Assembly (NCBI RefSeq): GCF_964204645.1
Contig: NC_134033.1
Coordinates: forward strand, 60,001 to 124,000
Source: Tubulanus polymorphus
Taxonomy: Eukaryota > Nemertea > Palaeonemertea > Tubulaniformes > Tubulanidae
Reading direction: 5' to 3'
DNA length: 64,000 nucleotides
Shown in pieces: positions 1 through 13,710 of the stretch (the stretch's first letter is position 1; each line of letters begins with the position of its first letter). The notes under the pieces are model-generated. The model did no database searches and was not told where the DNA came from. It saw only the letters and a program-made list of their open reading frames with translations. The position numbers and the translations under genes were made by a program.

Positions 1-2290
1 ATTTATTTGAAATCAGTTCAATGCGCCTTAACCCATCTTTTCAGATTGAATCCATCATCTTCAGAACCAAAAGCAGCCAGAAAATTCTTATTCTTTCCAC
101 CTATTTATTTGAAATCAGTTCAATAAGCCTTAACCCATCTTTTCACATTGATCCATCATCTTTAGAAACAAAAGCAGCCAGAAAATTCTGTTTCTTTCCA
201 CCTATCTATTTGAAATCAGTTCAATACGCCCTAACCCATCGTTTCAGATTGAATCCATCATCTTCAGAACCAAAAGAAGCCAGAAAATTCTGATTCTTTC
301 CACCTATCTATTTGAAATCATTTCAATACGCCTTAACCCATCTTTTCACATTGATCCATCATCTTTAGAAACAAAAGCAGCCAGAAAATTCTGTTTCTTT
401 CCACCTATCTATTTGAAATCAGTTCAATACGCCTTAACCCATCTTTTCAGATTGAATCCATCAACTTCAGAAGCATAAGTAGTCAGAAAATTCTTAATCT
501 TTTAACCAATCTATTAAAAATCAGTTCTGTACATCCTAACCCATCAATTAAGATAGAATTCATCATCTTTAGAACCATATTTAGCTAGAAAAATCTGTAT
601 CTTTCAACCCATCTACTCGAAATCAGTTCAGTTTACCTTATCCTATCATTTCAGATCGAGTCTATCATCTTCAGAACCAAAAGCAGCCAGAAAATTCTGA
701 TTCTTTCAACCTATCTATTTGAAATCAGTTCAATACGCCTTTCCTCATCTTTTCAGATTGAATCCATCAATTTCAGAAGCATAAGTAGCAAGAAAATTCT
801 GAATCTTTCCACCTATCTATTTGAAATCAGTTCAATACGCCTTAACCCATCTTTTCACATTGAATCCATCATCTTCAGAACCAAAAGCAGCCAGAAAATT
901 CTTATTCTTTCCACCTATTTATTTTAAATCAGTTCAATAAGCCTTAACCCATCTTTTCAGATTGAATCCATCATCTTTAGAACCAAAAGCAGCCAGAAAA
1001 TTCTGTTTCTTTCCACCTATCTATTTGAAATCAGTTCAATACGCCTTAACCCATCTTTTCACATTGATCCATCATCTTTAGAAACAAAAGCAGCCTGAAA
1101 ATTCGGTTTCTTTCCACCTATCTATTTGAAATCAGTTCAATACGCCCTAACCCATCTTTTTAGATTGAATCCATCATCTTCAGAACCAAAAGCAGCCAGA
1201 AAATTCTGATTCTTTCCACCTATCTATTTTAAATCAGTTCAATAAGCCTTAACCCATCTTTTCAGATTGAATCCATCATCTTTAGAACCAAAAGCAGCCA
1301 GAAAATTCTGTTTCTTTCCACCTATCTATTTGAAATCAGTTCAATACGCCTTTACTCATCTTTTCAGATTGAATCCATCATCTTTAGAACCAAGAGCAGC
1401 CAGAAAATTCTGTTTCTTTCCACCTATCTATTTGAAATCAGTTCAATGCGCCTTAACCCATCTTTTCAGATTGATTCCATCACCTTCAGAACCAAAAGCA
1501 GCCAGAAAATTCTTATTCTTTCCACCTATTTATTTTAAATCAGTTCAATAAGCCTTAACCCATCTTTTCAGATTGAATCCATCATCATCTTTAAAACCAA
1601 AAGCAGCCAGAAAATTCTGTTTCTTTCCACCTATCTATTTGAAATCAGTTCAATACGCCTTTACTCATCTTTTCAGATTGAATCCATCAATTTCAGAAGC
1701 ATAAGTAGCAAGAAAATTCTGAATCTTTCCACCTATCTATTTGAAATCAGTTCAATACGCCTTAACCCATCTTTTCAGATTGAATCCATCATCTTCAGAA
1801 CCGAAAGCAGCCAGAAAATTCTGATTCTTTCCACCTATCTATTTTAAATCAGTTCAATGCGCCTTAACCCATCTTTTCAGACTGAATCCATCATCTTCAG
1901 AACCGAAAGCAGCTAGAAAATTCTTATTCTTTCCACCTATTTATTTGAAATCAGTTCAATGCGCCTTAACCCATCTTTTCAGATTGAATCCATCATCTTT
2001 AGAACCATATTTAGCTAGAAAAATCTGTATCTTTCAACCCATCTACTCGAAATAAGTTCAGTTTACCTTATCCTATCATTTCAGATCGAGTCTATCATCT
2101 TCAGAACCAAATGCAGCCAGAAAATTCTGAATCTTTCCACCTATCTATTTGAAATCAGTTCAATACGCCTTAACCCATCTTTTCACATTGATCCATCATC
2201 TTTAGAAACAAAAGCAGCCAGAAAATTCTGTTTCTTTCCACCTATCTATTTGAAATCAGTTCAATACGACTTAACCCATCTTTTCCGATT
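1..2290. repeat. Irregular zone of mixed monomers (left edge)
   Basis: About 22 monomers of types A, D, E, F, D-prime, G and H occur with no clear higher-order period. Types G (near 146, 350, 1061 and 2187) and H (near 766 and 1688) are concentrated here, and single-base differences between neighbours are common. One monomer (1947-2048) is a chimera with a type A front and a type D back. Patches match 11775-13710 at offsets that drift between about 10.7 and 11.5 kb, so this zone may be the left part of the first large duplicated segment. Confidence 0.8.
1947..2048 (+). repeat. Chimeric monomer: type A front, type D back
   Basis: The first part follows an ordinary monomer with CAATGCGCCTTAACCC and CAGATTGAATCC. 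After the shared ATCATCTTTAGAACCA it continues TATTTAGCTAG and ends TCTACTC, as in type D. It is followed by type E as usual. The switch falls inside a run identical in both parents. This fits unequal crossover or gene conversion between an A and a D monomer. Confidence 0.85.
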
Positions 2291-5200
2291 GAATCCATCA
2301 TCTTCAGAACCAAAAGCAGCCAGAAAATTCTGATTCTTTCCACCTATCGATTTTAAATCAGTTCAATAAGCCTTAACCCATCTTTTCAGATTGAATCCAT
2401 CATGTTTAGAACCAAAAGCAGCCAGAAAATTCTGTTTCTTTCCACCTATTTATTTTAAATCAGTTCAATAAGCCTTAACCCATCTTTTCAGATTGAATCC
2501 ATCATCTTCAGAACCAAAAGCAGCCAGAAAATTCTGATTCTTTCCACCTATCTATTTTAAATCAGTTCAATACGCCTTTACTCATCTTTTCAGATTGAAT
2601 CCATCATCTTCAGAACCAAAAGCAGCCAGAAAATTCTTACTCTTTCCACCTATCTATTTGATATCAGTTCAATACACCCAAACCCATCAATTAAGATAGA
2701 ATTCATCATCTTTAGAACCATATTTAGCTAGAAAAATCTGTATCTTTCAACCCATCTATTCGAAATCAGTTCAGTTTACCTTATCCTATCATTTCAGATC
2801 GAGTCTATCATCTTCAGAACCAAAAGCAGCCAGAAAATTCTGATTCTTTCAACCTATCTATTTGAAATCAGTTCAATACGCCTTTACTCATCTTTTCAGA
2901 TTGAATCCATCATCTTTAGAACCAAAAGCAGCCAGAAAATTCTGTTTCTTTCCACCTATCTATTTGAAATCAGTTCAATAAGCCTTTACTCATCTTTTCA
3001 GATTGAATCCATCATCTTTAGAACCAAAAGCAGCCAGAAAAGTCTGTTTCTTTCCACCTATCTATTTGAAATCAGTTCAATACGCCTTTACTCATCTTTT
3101 CAGATTGAATCCATCATCTTTAGAACCAAAAGCAGCCAGAAAATTCTGTTTGTTTCCACCTATCTATTTGAAATCAGTTCAATACACCCAAACCCATCAA
3201 TTAAGATAGAATTCATCATCTTTAGAACCATATTTAGCTAGAAAAATCTGTATCTTTCAACCCATCTACTCGAAATAAGTTCAGTTTACCTTAACCTATC
3301 ATTTCGGATCGAGTCTATCATCTTCAGAACCAAATGCAGCCAGCAAATTCTGATTCTTTCCACCTATCTATTTTAAATCAGTTCAATGCGCCTTAACCCA
3401 TCTTTTCAGATTGAATCCATCATCTTCAGAACCAAAAGCAGCCAGAAAATTCTTATTCTTTCCACCTATTTATTTGAAATCAGTTCAATAAGCCTTAACC
3501 CATCTTTTCAGATTGAATCCATCATCTTCAGAACCGAAAGCAGCCAGAAAATTCTGATTCTTTCCACCTATCTATTTTAAATCAGTTCAATGCGCCTTAA
3601 CCCATCTTTTCAGATTGAATCCATCATCTTCAGAACCGAAAGCAGCCAGAAAATTCTTATTCTTTCCACCTATTTATTTTAAATCAGTTCAATAAGCCTT
3701 AACCCATCTTTTCAGATTGAATCCATCATCTTTAGAACCAAAAGCAGCCAGAAAATTCTGTTTCTTTCCACCTATCTATTTGAAATCAGTTCAATAAGCC
3801 TTTACTCATCTTTTCAGATTGAATCCATCATCTTTAGAACCAAAAGCAGCCAGAAAAGTCTGTTTCTTTCCACCTATCTATTTGAAATCAGTTCAATACG
3901 CCTTTACTCATCTTTTCAGATTGAATCCATCATCTTTAGAACCAAGAGCAGCCAGAAAATTCTGTTTCTTTCCACCTATCTATTTGAAATCAGTTCAATA
4001 CGCCTTTACTCATCTTTTCAGATTGAATCCATCATCTTCAGAACCAAAAGCAGCCAGAAAATTCTTATTCTTTCCACCTATCTATTTGATATCAGTTCAA
4101 TACACCCAAACCCATCAATTAAGATAGAATTCATCATCTTTAGAACCATATTTAGCTAGAAAAATCTGTATCTTTCAACCCATCAACTCGAAATAAGTTC
4201 AGTTTACCTTAACCTATCATTTCGGATCGAGTCTATCATCTTCAGAACCAAATGCAGCCAGAAAATTCTGATTCTTTCCACCTATCTATTTTAAATCAGT
4301 TCAATACGCCTTTACTCATCTTTTCAGATTGAATCCATCATCTTTAGAACCAAAAGCAGCCAGAAAATTCTTATTCTTTCCACCTATCTATTTGATATCA
4401 GTTCAATACACCCAAACCCATCAATTAAGTTATAATTCATCATCTTTAGAACCATATTTAGCTAGAAAAATCTGTATCTTTCAACCCATCTACTCGAAAT
4501 AAGTTCAGTTTACCTTAACCTATCATTTCGGATCGAGTCTATCATCTTCAGAACCAAATGCAGCCAGAAAATTCTTATTCTTTCCACCTATCTATTTGAT
4601 ATCAGTTCAATACACCCAAACCCATCAATTAAGTTATAATTCATCATCTTTAGAACCATATTTAGCTAGAAAAATCTGTATCTTTCAACCCATCTACTCG
4701 AAATAAGTTCAGTTTACCTTAACCTATCATTTCGGATCGAGTTTATCATCTTCAGAACCAAATGCAGCCAGAAAATTCTGATTCTTTCCACCTATCTATT
4801 TGAAATCAGTTCAATACGCCTTAACCCATCTTTTCAGATTGAATCCATCAACTTCAGAAGCATAAGTAGTCAGAAAATTATTAATCTTTCAACCAATCTA
4901 TTAAAAATCAGTTCTGTACATCCTAACCCATCAATTAAGATAGAATTCATCATCTTTAGAACCATATTTAGCTAGAAAAATCTGTATCTTTCAACCCATC
5001 TACTCGAAATAAGTTCAGTTTACCTTAACCTATCATTTCGGATCGAGTCTAACATCTTCAGAACCAAATGCAGCCAGAAATTCTTATTCTTTCCACCTAT
5101 TTATTTTAAATCAGTTCAATAAGCCTTAACCCATCTTTTCAGATTGAATCCATCATCATCTTTAGAACCAAAAGCAGCCAGAAAATTCTTATTCTTTCCA

Positions 5201-5452
5201 CCTATCTATTTGATATCAGTTCAATACACCCAAACCCATCAATTAAGATAGAATTCATCATCTTTAGAACCATATTTAGCTAGAAAAATCTGTATCTTTC
5301 AACCCATCAACTCGAAATAAGTTCAGTTTACCTTAACCTATCATTTCGGATCGAGTCTATCATCTTCAGAACCAAATGCAGCCAGAAAATTCTGATTCTT
5401 TCCACCTATCTATTTTAAATCAGTTCAATACGCCTTTACTCATCTTTTCAGA

Positions 5453-8400
5453 TTGAATCCATCGTCTTTAGAACCAAAAGCAGCCAGAAAATTCTGTTTC
5501 TTTCCACCTATCTATTTGAAATCAGTTCAATACGCCTTTACTCATCTTTTCAGATTGAATCCATCATCTTTAGAACCAAAAGCAGCTAGAAAATTCTGTT
5601 TCTTTCCACCTATCTATTTGAAATCAGTTCAATACGCCTTTACTCATCTTTTCAGATTGAATCCATCATCTTCAGAACCAAAAGCAGCCAGAAAATTCTT
5701 ATTCTTTCCACCTATCTATTTGATATCATTTCAATACACCCAAACCCATCAATTAAGTTATAATTCATCATCTTTAGAACCATATTTAGCTAGAAAAATC
5801 TGTATCTTTCAACCCATCTACTCGAAATAAGTTCAGTTTACCTTAACCTATCATTTCGGATCGAGTCTATCATCTTCAGAACCAAATGCAGCCAGAAAAT
5901 TCTGATTCTTTCCACCTATCTATTTTAAATCAGTTCAATACGCCTTAACCCATCTTTTCAGATTGAATCCATCAACTTCAGAAGCATAAGTAGTCAGAAA
6001 ATTCTTAATCTTTCAACCAATCTATTAAAAATCAGTTCTGTACATCCTAACCCATCAATTAAGATAGAATTCATCATCTTTAGAACCATATTTAGCTAGA
6101 AAAATCTGTATCTTTCAACCCATCTACTCGAAATAAGTTCAGTTTACCTTAACCTATCATTTCGGATCGAGTCTATCATCTTCAGAACCAAATGCAGCCA
6201 GAAAATTCTGATTCTTTCCACCTATCTATTTTAAATCAGTTCAATACGCCTTTACTCATCTTTTCAGATTAAATCCATCATCTTTAGAACCAAATGCAGA
6301 CAGAAAATTCTGTTTCTTTCCACCTATCTATTTGAAATCAGTTCAATGCGCCTTAACCCATCTTTTCAGATTGATTCCATCATCTTCAGAACCAAAAGCA
6401 GCCAGAAAATTCTGATTCTTTCCACCTATCTATTTTAAATCAGTTCAATACACCTTTACTCATCTTTTCAGATTGAATCCATCATCTTTAGAACCAAAAG
6501 CAGCCAGAAAATTCTGTTTCTTTCCACCTATATATTTGAAATCAGTTCAATACGCCTTTACTCATCTTTTCAGATTGAATCCATCATCTTTAGAACCAAA
6601 AGCAGCCAGAAAATTCTGTTTCTTTCCACCTATCTATTTGAAATCAGTTCAATACGCCTTTACTCATCTTTTCAGATTGAATCCATCATCTTCAGAACCA
6701 AAAGCAGCCAGAAAATTCTTATTCTTTCCACCTATCAATTTGATATCAGTTCAATACACCCAAACCCATCAATTAAGATAGAATTCATCATCTTTAGAAC
6801 CATATTTAGCTAGAAAAATCTGTATCTTTCAACCCATCAACTCGAAATAAGTTCAGTTTACCTTAACCTATCATTTCGGATCGAGTCTATCATCTTCAGA
6901 ACCAAATGCAGCCAGAAAATTCTGATTCTTTCCACCTATCTATTTTAAATCAGTTCAATACGCCTTTACTCATCTTTTCAGATTGAATCCATCGTCTTTA
7001 GAACCAAAAGCAGCCAGAAAATTCTGTTTCTTTCCACCTATCTATTTGAAATCAGTTCAATACGCCTTTACTCATCTTTTCAGATTGAATCCATCGTCTT
7101 TAGAACCAAAAGCAGCCAGAAAATTCTGTTTCTTTCCACCTATCTATTTGAAATCAGTTCAATACGCCTTTACTCATCTTTTCAGATTGAATCCATCATC
7201 TTCAGAACCAAAAGCAGCCAGAAAATTCTTATTCTTTCCACCTATCTATTTGATATCAGTTCAATACACCCAAACCCATCAATTAAGTTATAATTCATCA
7301 TCTTTAGAACCATATTTAGCTAGAAAAATCTGTATCTTTCAACCCATCTACTCGAAATAAGTTCAGTTTACCTTAACCTATCATTTCGGATCGAGTCTAT
7401 CATCTTCAGAACCAAATGCAGCCAGAAAATTCTGATTCTTTCCACCTATCTATTTGAAATCAGTTCAATACGCCTTAACCCATCTTTTCAGATTGAATCC
7501 ATCAACTTCAGAAGCATAAGTAGTCAGAAAATTCTTAATCTTTCAACCAATCTATTAAAAATCAGTTCTGTACATCCTAACCCATCAATTAAGATAGAAT
7601 TCATCATCTTTAGAACCATATTTAGCTAGAAAAATCTGTATCTTTCAACCCATCTACTCGAAATAAGTTCAGTTTACCTTAACCTATCATTTCGGATCGA
7701 GTCTATCATCTTCAGAACCAAATGCAGCCAGAAAATTCTGATTCTTTCCACCTATCTATTTTAAATCAGTTCAATACGCCTTTACTCATCTTTTCAGATT
7801 AAATCCATCATCTTTAGAACCAAATGCAGACAGAAAATTCTGTTTCTTTCCACCTATCTATTTGAAATCAGTTCAATGCGCCTTAACCCATCTTTTCAGA
7901 TTGATTCCATCATCTTCAGAACCAAAAGCAGCCAGAAAATTCTGATTCTTTCCACCTATCTATTTTAAATCAGTTCAATACACCTTTACTCATCTTTTCA
8001 GATTGAATCCATCATCTTTAGAACCAAAAGCAGCCAGAAAATTCTGTTTCTTTCCACCTATCTATTTGAAATCAGTTCAATACGCCTTTACTCATCTTTT
8101 CAGATTGAATCCATCATCTTTAGAACCAAAAGCAGCCAGAAAATTCTGTTTCTTTCCACCTATCTATTTGAAATCAGTTCAATACGCCTTTACTCATCTT
8201 TTCAGATTGAATCCATCATCTTCAGAACCAAAAGCAGCCAGAAAATTCTTATTCTTTCCACCTATCAATTTGATATCAGTTCAATACACCCAAACCCATC
8301 AATTAAGATAGAATTCATCATCTTTAGAACCATATTTAGCTAGAAAAATCTGTATCTTTCAACCCATCAACTCGAAATAAGTTCAGTTTACCTTAACCTA

Positions 8401-9370
8401 TCATTTCGGATCGAGTCTATCATCTTCAGAACCAAATGCAGCCAGAAAATTCTGATTCTTTCCACCTATCTATTTTAAATCAGTTCAATACGCCTTTACT
8501 CATCTTTTCAGATTGAATCCATCGTCTTTAGAACCAAAAGCAGCCAGAAAATTCTGTTTCTTTCCACCTATCTATTTGAAATCAGTTCAATACGCCTTTA
8601 CTCATCTTTTCAGATTGAATCCATCGTCTTTAGAACCAAAAGCAGCCAGAAAATTCTGTTTCTTTCCACCTATCTATTTGAAATCAGTTCAATACGCCTT
8701 TACTCATCTTTTCAGATTGAATCCATCATCTTCAGAACCAAAAGCAGCCAGAAAATTCTTATTCTTTCCACCTATCTATTTGATATCAGTTCAATACACC
8801 CAAACCCATCAATTAAGTTATAATTCATCATCTTTAGAACCATATTTAGCTAGAAAAATCTGTATCTTTCAACCCATCTACTCGAAATAAGTTCAGTTTA
8901 CCTTAACCTATCATTTCGGATCGAGTCTATCATCTTCAGAACCAAATGCAGCCAGAAAATTCTGATTCTTTCCACCTATCTATTTGAAATCAGTTCAATA
9001 CGCCTTAACCCATCTTTTCAGATTGAATCCATCAACTTCAGAAGCATAAGTAGTCAGAAAATTCTTAATCTTTCAACCAATCTATTAAAAATCAGTTCTG
9101 TACATCCTAACCCATCAATTAAGATAGAATTCATCATCTTTAGAACCATATTTAGCTAGAAAAATCTGTATCTTTCAACCCATCTACTCGAAATAAGTTC
9201 AGTTTACCTTAACCTATCATTTCGGATCGAGTCTATCATCTTCAGAACCAAATGCAGCCAGAAAATTCTGATTCTTTCCACCTATCTATTTTAAATCAGT
9301 TCAATACGCCTTTACTCATCTTTTCAGATTAAATCCATCATCTTTAGAACCAAATGCAGACAGAAAATTC
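5453..9370. repeat. 1530-bp (15-mer) higher-order repeat, copy 1 domain
   Basis: Positions 5453, 6983 and 8513 start equivalent monomers 1530 bp apart, and so do 6473 and 8003. Each unit splits into 1020-bp and 510-bp parts by the spacing of its D-E pairs, and holds one F plus D-prime pair. The variant CCAAATGCAGACAG occurs once per unit (near 6292, 7822 and 9352). The period breaks near 9370, where TTCTGATTC replaces TTCTGTTTC. Confidence 0.88.
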
Positions 9371-9903
9371 TGATTCTTTCCACCTATCTATTTTAAATCA
9401 GTTCAATACGCCTTTACTCATCTTTTCAGATTGAATCCATCATCTTTAGAACCAAAAGCAGCCAGAAAATTCTGTTTCTTTCCACCTATCTATTTGAAAT
9501 CAGTTCAATACGCCTTTACTCATCTTTTCAGATTGAATCCATCATCTTTAGAACCAAGAGCAGCCAGAAAATTCTGTTTCTTTCCACCTATCTATTTGAA
9601 ATCAGTTCAATGCGCCTTAACCCATCTTTTCAGATTGATTCCATCATCTTCAGAACCAAAAGCAGCCAGAAAATTCTGATTCTTTCCACCTATCTATTTT
9701 AAATCAGTTCAATACGCCTTTACTCATCTTTTCAGATTGAATCCATCATCTTTAGAACCAAAAGCAGCCAGAAAATTCTGTTTCTTTCCACCTATCTATT
9801 TGAAATCAGTTCAATACGCCTTTACTCATCTTTTCAGATTGAATCCATCATCTTTAGAACCAAAAGCAGCCAGAAAATTCTGTTTCTTTCCACCTATCTA
9901 TTT

Positions 9904-10005
9904 GAAATCAGTTCAATACGCCTTTACTCATCTTTTCAGATTGAATCCATCATCTTCAGAACCATATTTAGCTAGAAAAATCTGTATCTTTCAACCCATC
10001 AACTC
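9904..10005 (+). repeat. Chimeric monomer at a 102-bp deletion
   Basis: This monomer is type A to about 9963 (CATCTTCAGAACCA) and type D after it (TATTTAGCTAG). The corresponding place in copy 2 (near 23368) has a complete type A followed by a complete type D. The partner offset changes by exactly 102 bp across this point. So copy 1 lost one monomer, or copy 2 gained one, by exchange within the shared AGAACCA run. Confidence 0.88.
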
Positions 10006-11774
10006 GAAATAAGTTCAGTTTACCTTAACCTATCATTTCGGATCGAGTCTATCATCTTCAGAACCAAATGCAGCCAGAAAATTCTGTTTCTTTCCACCTA
10101 TCTATTTGAAATCAGTTCAATACGCCTTTACTCATCTTTTCAGATTGAATCCATCATCTTCAGAACCAAAAGCAGCCAGAAAATTCTTATTCTTTCCACC
10201 TATCTATTTGATATCAGTTCAATACACCCAAACCCATCAATTAAGTTATAATTCATCATCTTTAGAACCATATTTAGCTAGAAAAATCTGTATCTTTCAA
10301 CCCATCTACTCGAAATAAGTTCAGTTTACCTTAACCTATCATTTCGGATCGAGTCTATCATCTTCAGAACCAAATGCAGCCAGAAAATTCTTATTCTTTC
10401 CACCTATCTATTTGATATCAGTTCAATACACCCAAACCCATCAATTAAGTTATAATTCATCATCTTTAGAACCATATTTAGCTAGAAAAATCTGTATCTT
10501 TCAACCCATCTACTCGAAATAAGTTCAGTTTACCTTAACCTATCATTTCGGATCGAGTTTATCATCTTCAGAACCAAATGCAGCCAGAAAATTCTGATTC
10601 TTTCCACCTATCTATTTGAAATCAGTTCAATACGCCTTAACCCATCTTTTCAGATTGAATCCATCAACTTCAGAAGCATAAGTAGTCAGAAAATTATTAA
10701 TCTTTCAACCAATCTATTAAAAATCAGTTCTGTACATCCTAACCCATCAATTAAGATAGAATTCATCATCTTTAGAACCATATTTAGCTAGAAAAATCTG
10801 TATCTTTCAACCCATCTACTCGAAATAAGTTCAGTTTACCTTAACCTATCATTTCGGATCGAGTCTAACATCTTCAGAACCAAATGCAGCCAGAAATTCT
10901 TATTCTTTCCACCTATTTATTTTAAATCAGTTCAATAAGCCTTAACCCATCTTTTCAGATTGAATCCATCATCATCTTTAGAACCAAAAGCAGCCAGAAA
11001 ATTCTTATTCTTTCCACCTATCTATTTGATATCAGTTCAATACACCCAAACCCATCAATTAAGATAGAATTCATCATCTTTAGAACCATATTTAGCTAGA
11101 AAAATCTGTATCTTTCAACCCATCAACTCGAAATAAGTTCAGTTTACCTTAACCTATCATTTCGGATCGAGTCTATCATCTTCAGAACCAAATGCAGCCA
11201 GAAAATTCTGATTCTTTCCACCTATCTATTTTAAATCAGTTCAATACGCCTTTACTCATCTTTTCAGATTGAATCCATCATCTTTAGAACCAAAAGCAGC
11301 CAGAAAATTCTGTTTCTTTCCACCTATCTATTTGAAATCAGTTCAATACGCTTTTACTCATCTTTTCAGATTGAATCCATCATCTTTAGAACCAAGAGCA
11401 GCCAGAAAATTCTGTTTCTTTCCACCTATCTATTTGAAATCAGTTCAATGCGCCTTAACCCATCTTTTCAGATTGATTCCATCATCTTCAGAACCAAAAG
11501 CAGCCAGAAAATTCTGATTCTTTCCACCTATCTATTTTAAATCAGTTCAATACGCCTTTACTCATCTTTTCAGATTTAATCCATCATCTTTAGAACCAAA
11601 AGCAGCCAGAAAATTCTGTTTCTTTCCACCTATCTATTTGAAATCAGTTCAATACGCCTTTACTCATCTTTTCAGATTGAATCCATCATCTTTAGAACCA
11701 AAAGCAGCCAGAAAATTCTGTTTCTTTCCACCTATCTATTTGAAATCAGTTCAATACGCCTTTACTCATCTTTT

Positions 11775-13710
11775 CAGATTGATCCATCATCTTTAGAAAC
11801 AAAAGCAGCCTGAAAATTCGGTTTCTTTCCACCTATCTATTTGAAATCAGTTCAATACGCCCTAACCCATCTTTTTAGATTGAATCCATCATCTTCAGAA
11901 CCAAACGCAGCCAGAAAATTCTGATTCTTTCCACCTATCTATTTGAAATCAGTTCAATACGCCTTAACCCATCTTTTCACATTGATCCATCATCTTTAGA
12001 AACAAAAGCAGCCTGAAAATTCGGTTTCTTTCCACCTATCTATTTGAAATCAGTTCAATACGCCCTAACCCATCTTTTTAGATTGAATCCATCATCTTCA
12101 GAACCAAAAGCAGCCAGAAAATTCTGATTCTTTCCACCTATCTATTTTAAATCAGTTCAATGCGCCTTAACCCATCTTTTCAGATTGAATCCATCATCTT
12201 CAGAACCAAAAGCAGCCAGAAAATTCTTATTCTTTCCACCTATTTATTTTAAATCAGTTCCATAAGCCTTAACCCATCTTTTCAGATTGAATCCATCATC
12301 TTTAGAACCAAAAGCAGCAAGAAAATTCTGTTTCTTTCCACCTATCTACTTGAAATCAGTTCAATACACCCAAACCCATCAATTAAGATAGAATTCATCA
12401 TCTTTAGAACCATATTTAGCTAGAAAAATCTGCATCTTTCAACCCATCTACTCGAAATAAGTTCAGCTTACCTTATCCTATCATTTCAGATCGAGTCTAT
12501 CATCTTCAGAACCAAACGCAGCCAGAAAATTCTGATTTTTTCAACCTATCTATTTGAAATCAGTTCAATACGCCTTAACCCATCTTTTCAGATTGAATCC
12601 ATCATCTTCAGAACCAAAAGCAGCCAGAAAATTCTGTTTCTTTCCACCTACCTATTTGAAATCAGTTCAATACGCCTTAACCCATCTTTTCAGATTGAAT
12701 CCATCATCTTCAGAACCAAAAGCAGCCAGAAAATTCTGTTTCTTTCCACCTATCTATTTGAAATCAGTTCAATACGCCTTTACTCATCTTTTCAGATTGA
12801 ATCCATCAATTTCAGAAGCATAAGTAGCAAGAAAATTCTGAATCTTTCCACCTATCTATTTGAAATCAGTTCAATACGCCTTAACCCATCTTTTCAGATT
12901 GAATCCATCATCTTCAGAACCAAAAGCAGCCAGAAAATTCTGTTTCTTTCCACCTACCTATTTGAAATCAGTTCAATACGCCTTAACCCACCTTTTCACA
13001 TTGATCCATCATCTTTAGAAACAAAAGCAGCCAGAAAATTCTGTTTCTTTCCACCTATCTATTTGAAATCAGTTCAATACGCCTTTACTCATCTTTTCAG
13101 ATTGAATCCATCATCTTCAGAACCAAAAGCAGCCAGAAAATTCTTATTATTTCCACCTATTTATTTTAAATCAGTTCAATAAGCCTTTACTCATCTTTTC
13201 AGATTGAATCCATCAATTTCAGAAGCATAAGTAGCAAGAAAATTCTGAATCTTTCCACCTATCTATTTGAAATCAGTTCAATACGCCTTAACCCATCTTT
13301 TCAGATTGAATCCATCATCTTCAGAACCGAAAGCAGCCAGAAAATTCTGATTCTTTCCACCTATCTATTTTAAATCAGTTCAATGCGCCTTAACCCATCT
13401 TTTCAGATTGAATCCATCATCTTCAGAACCGAAAGCAGCCAGAAAATTCTTATTCTTTCCACCTATTTATTTTAAATCAGTTCAATAAGCCTTAACCCAT
13501 CTTTTCAGATTGAATCCATCATCTTTAGAACCAAAAGCAGCCAGAAAATTCTGTTTCTTTCCACCTATCTATTTGAAATCAGTTCAATACGCCTTAACCC
13601 ATCTTTTCACATTGATCCATCATCTTTAGAAACAAAAGCAGCCAGAAAATTCTGATTCTTTCCACCTATCTATTTGAAATCAGTTCAATACGACTTAACC
13701 CATCTTTTCA
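11775..13710. repeat. Irregular zone between the two large copies
   Basis: This zone holds mixed A, G, H, D and E monomers with no clear higher-order unit. Type G or G-like copies with GCAGCCTGAAAATTCGG occur near 11803 and 12006, echoing the one near 1088. Type H copies lie near 12807 and 13214. It resembles 1-2290 in content, as expected if a segment of about 11.4 kb including this irregular part was duplicated in tandem and then edited by smaller exchanges. Confidence 0.8.
12760..12861 (+). repeat. Exemplar of monomer type H (102 bp)
   Basis: Type H carries CCATCAATTTCAGAAGCATA, GTAGCAAGAAAATTCTGAATC and otherwise follows type A. It resembles type F, sharing CAGAAGCATAAGTAG, but lacks F's altered end and is not followed by D-prime. 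Copies are restricted to irregular zones: near 766, 1688, 13214, 57453, 60816 and 63569. A derived form reads GAAGCGTAAGTAGC, with GTAAGT at 58181, 58997, 59812 and 61543. F and H probably share an ancestor; this is inference from the shared bases. Confidence 0.88.

Larger units (their letters stand above)
2290..11775. repeat. Large duplicated segment, copy 1
   Basis: This block matches 13710-25340. The offset is exactly 11424 bp (112 monomers) from about 2290 to about 9020, 13464 bp for the next kilobase, and 13566 bp to about 11775. Rare variants are shared at the fixed offset: ATCATGTTTAG at 2401 and 13825, TGTTTGTTTCC near 3150 and 14573, CAGCCAGCAAATTC near 3345 and 14766, GATATCATTTC near 5710 and 17148, and CTATATATTTG near 6530 and 17952. 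Sharing of such private changes shows copying of the whole block, not parallel mutation. Edges are estimated by eye to within roughly one monomer. Confidence 0.85.

Noticed and set aside
225-240. CCCTAACCC as a telomere-type repeat (also near 1144, 35517, 47961)
   Set aside because: It is a one-base variant of the common GCCTTAACCC inside the monomer. It is never repeated in tandem, so it is not a telomeric tract.
21-293. ATG-initiated ORFs in a second frame (21, 3386, 14810, 35716, 44487)
   Set aside because: The ATG comes from a single-base monomer variant, CAATGCGCC. The frames are 64-122 codons of repeat sequence and overlap other open frames. They are by-products of the 102-bp period.
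5453-5830. 34-residue periodicity as a TPR, PPR or TAL-effector-like repeat protein
   Set aside because: Only the length agrees. The residues do not match the conserved positions of those families, and the frame is broken at each D-E pair and by 101-bp monomers.
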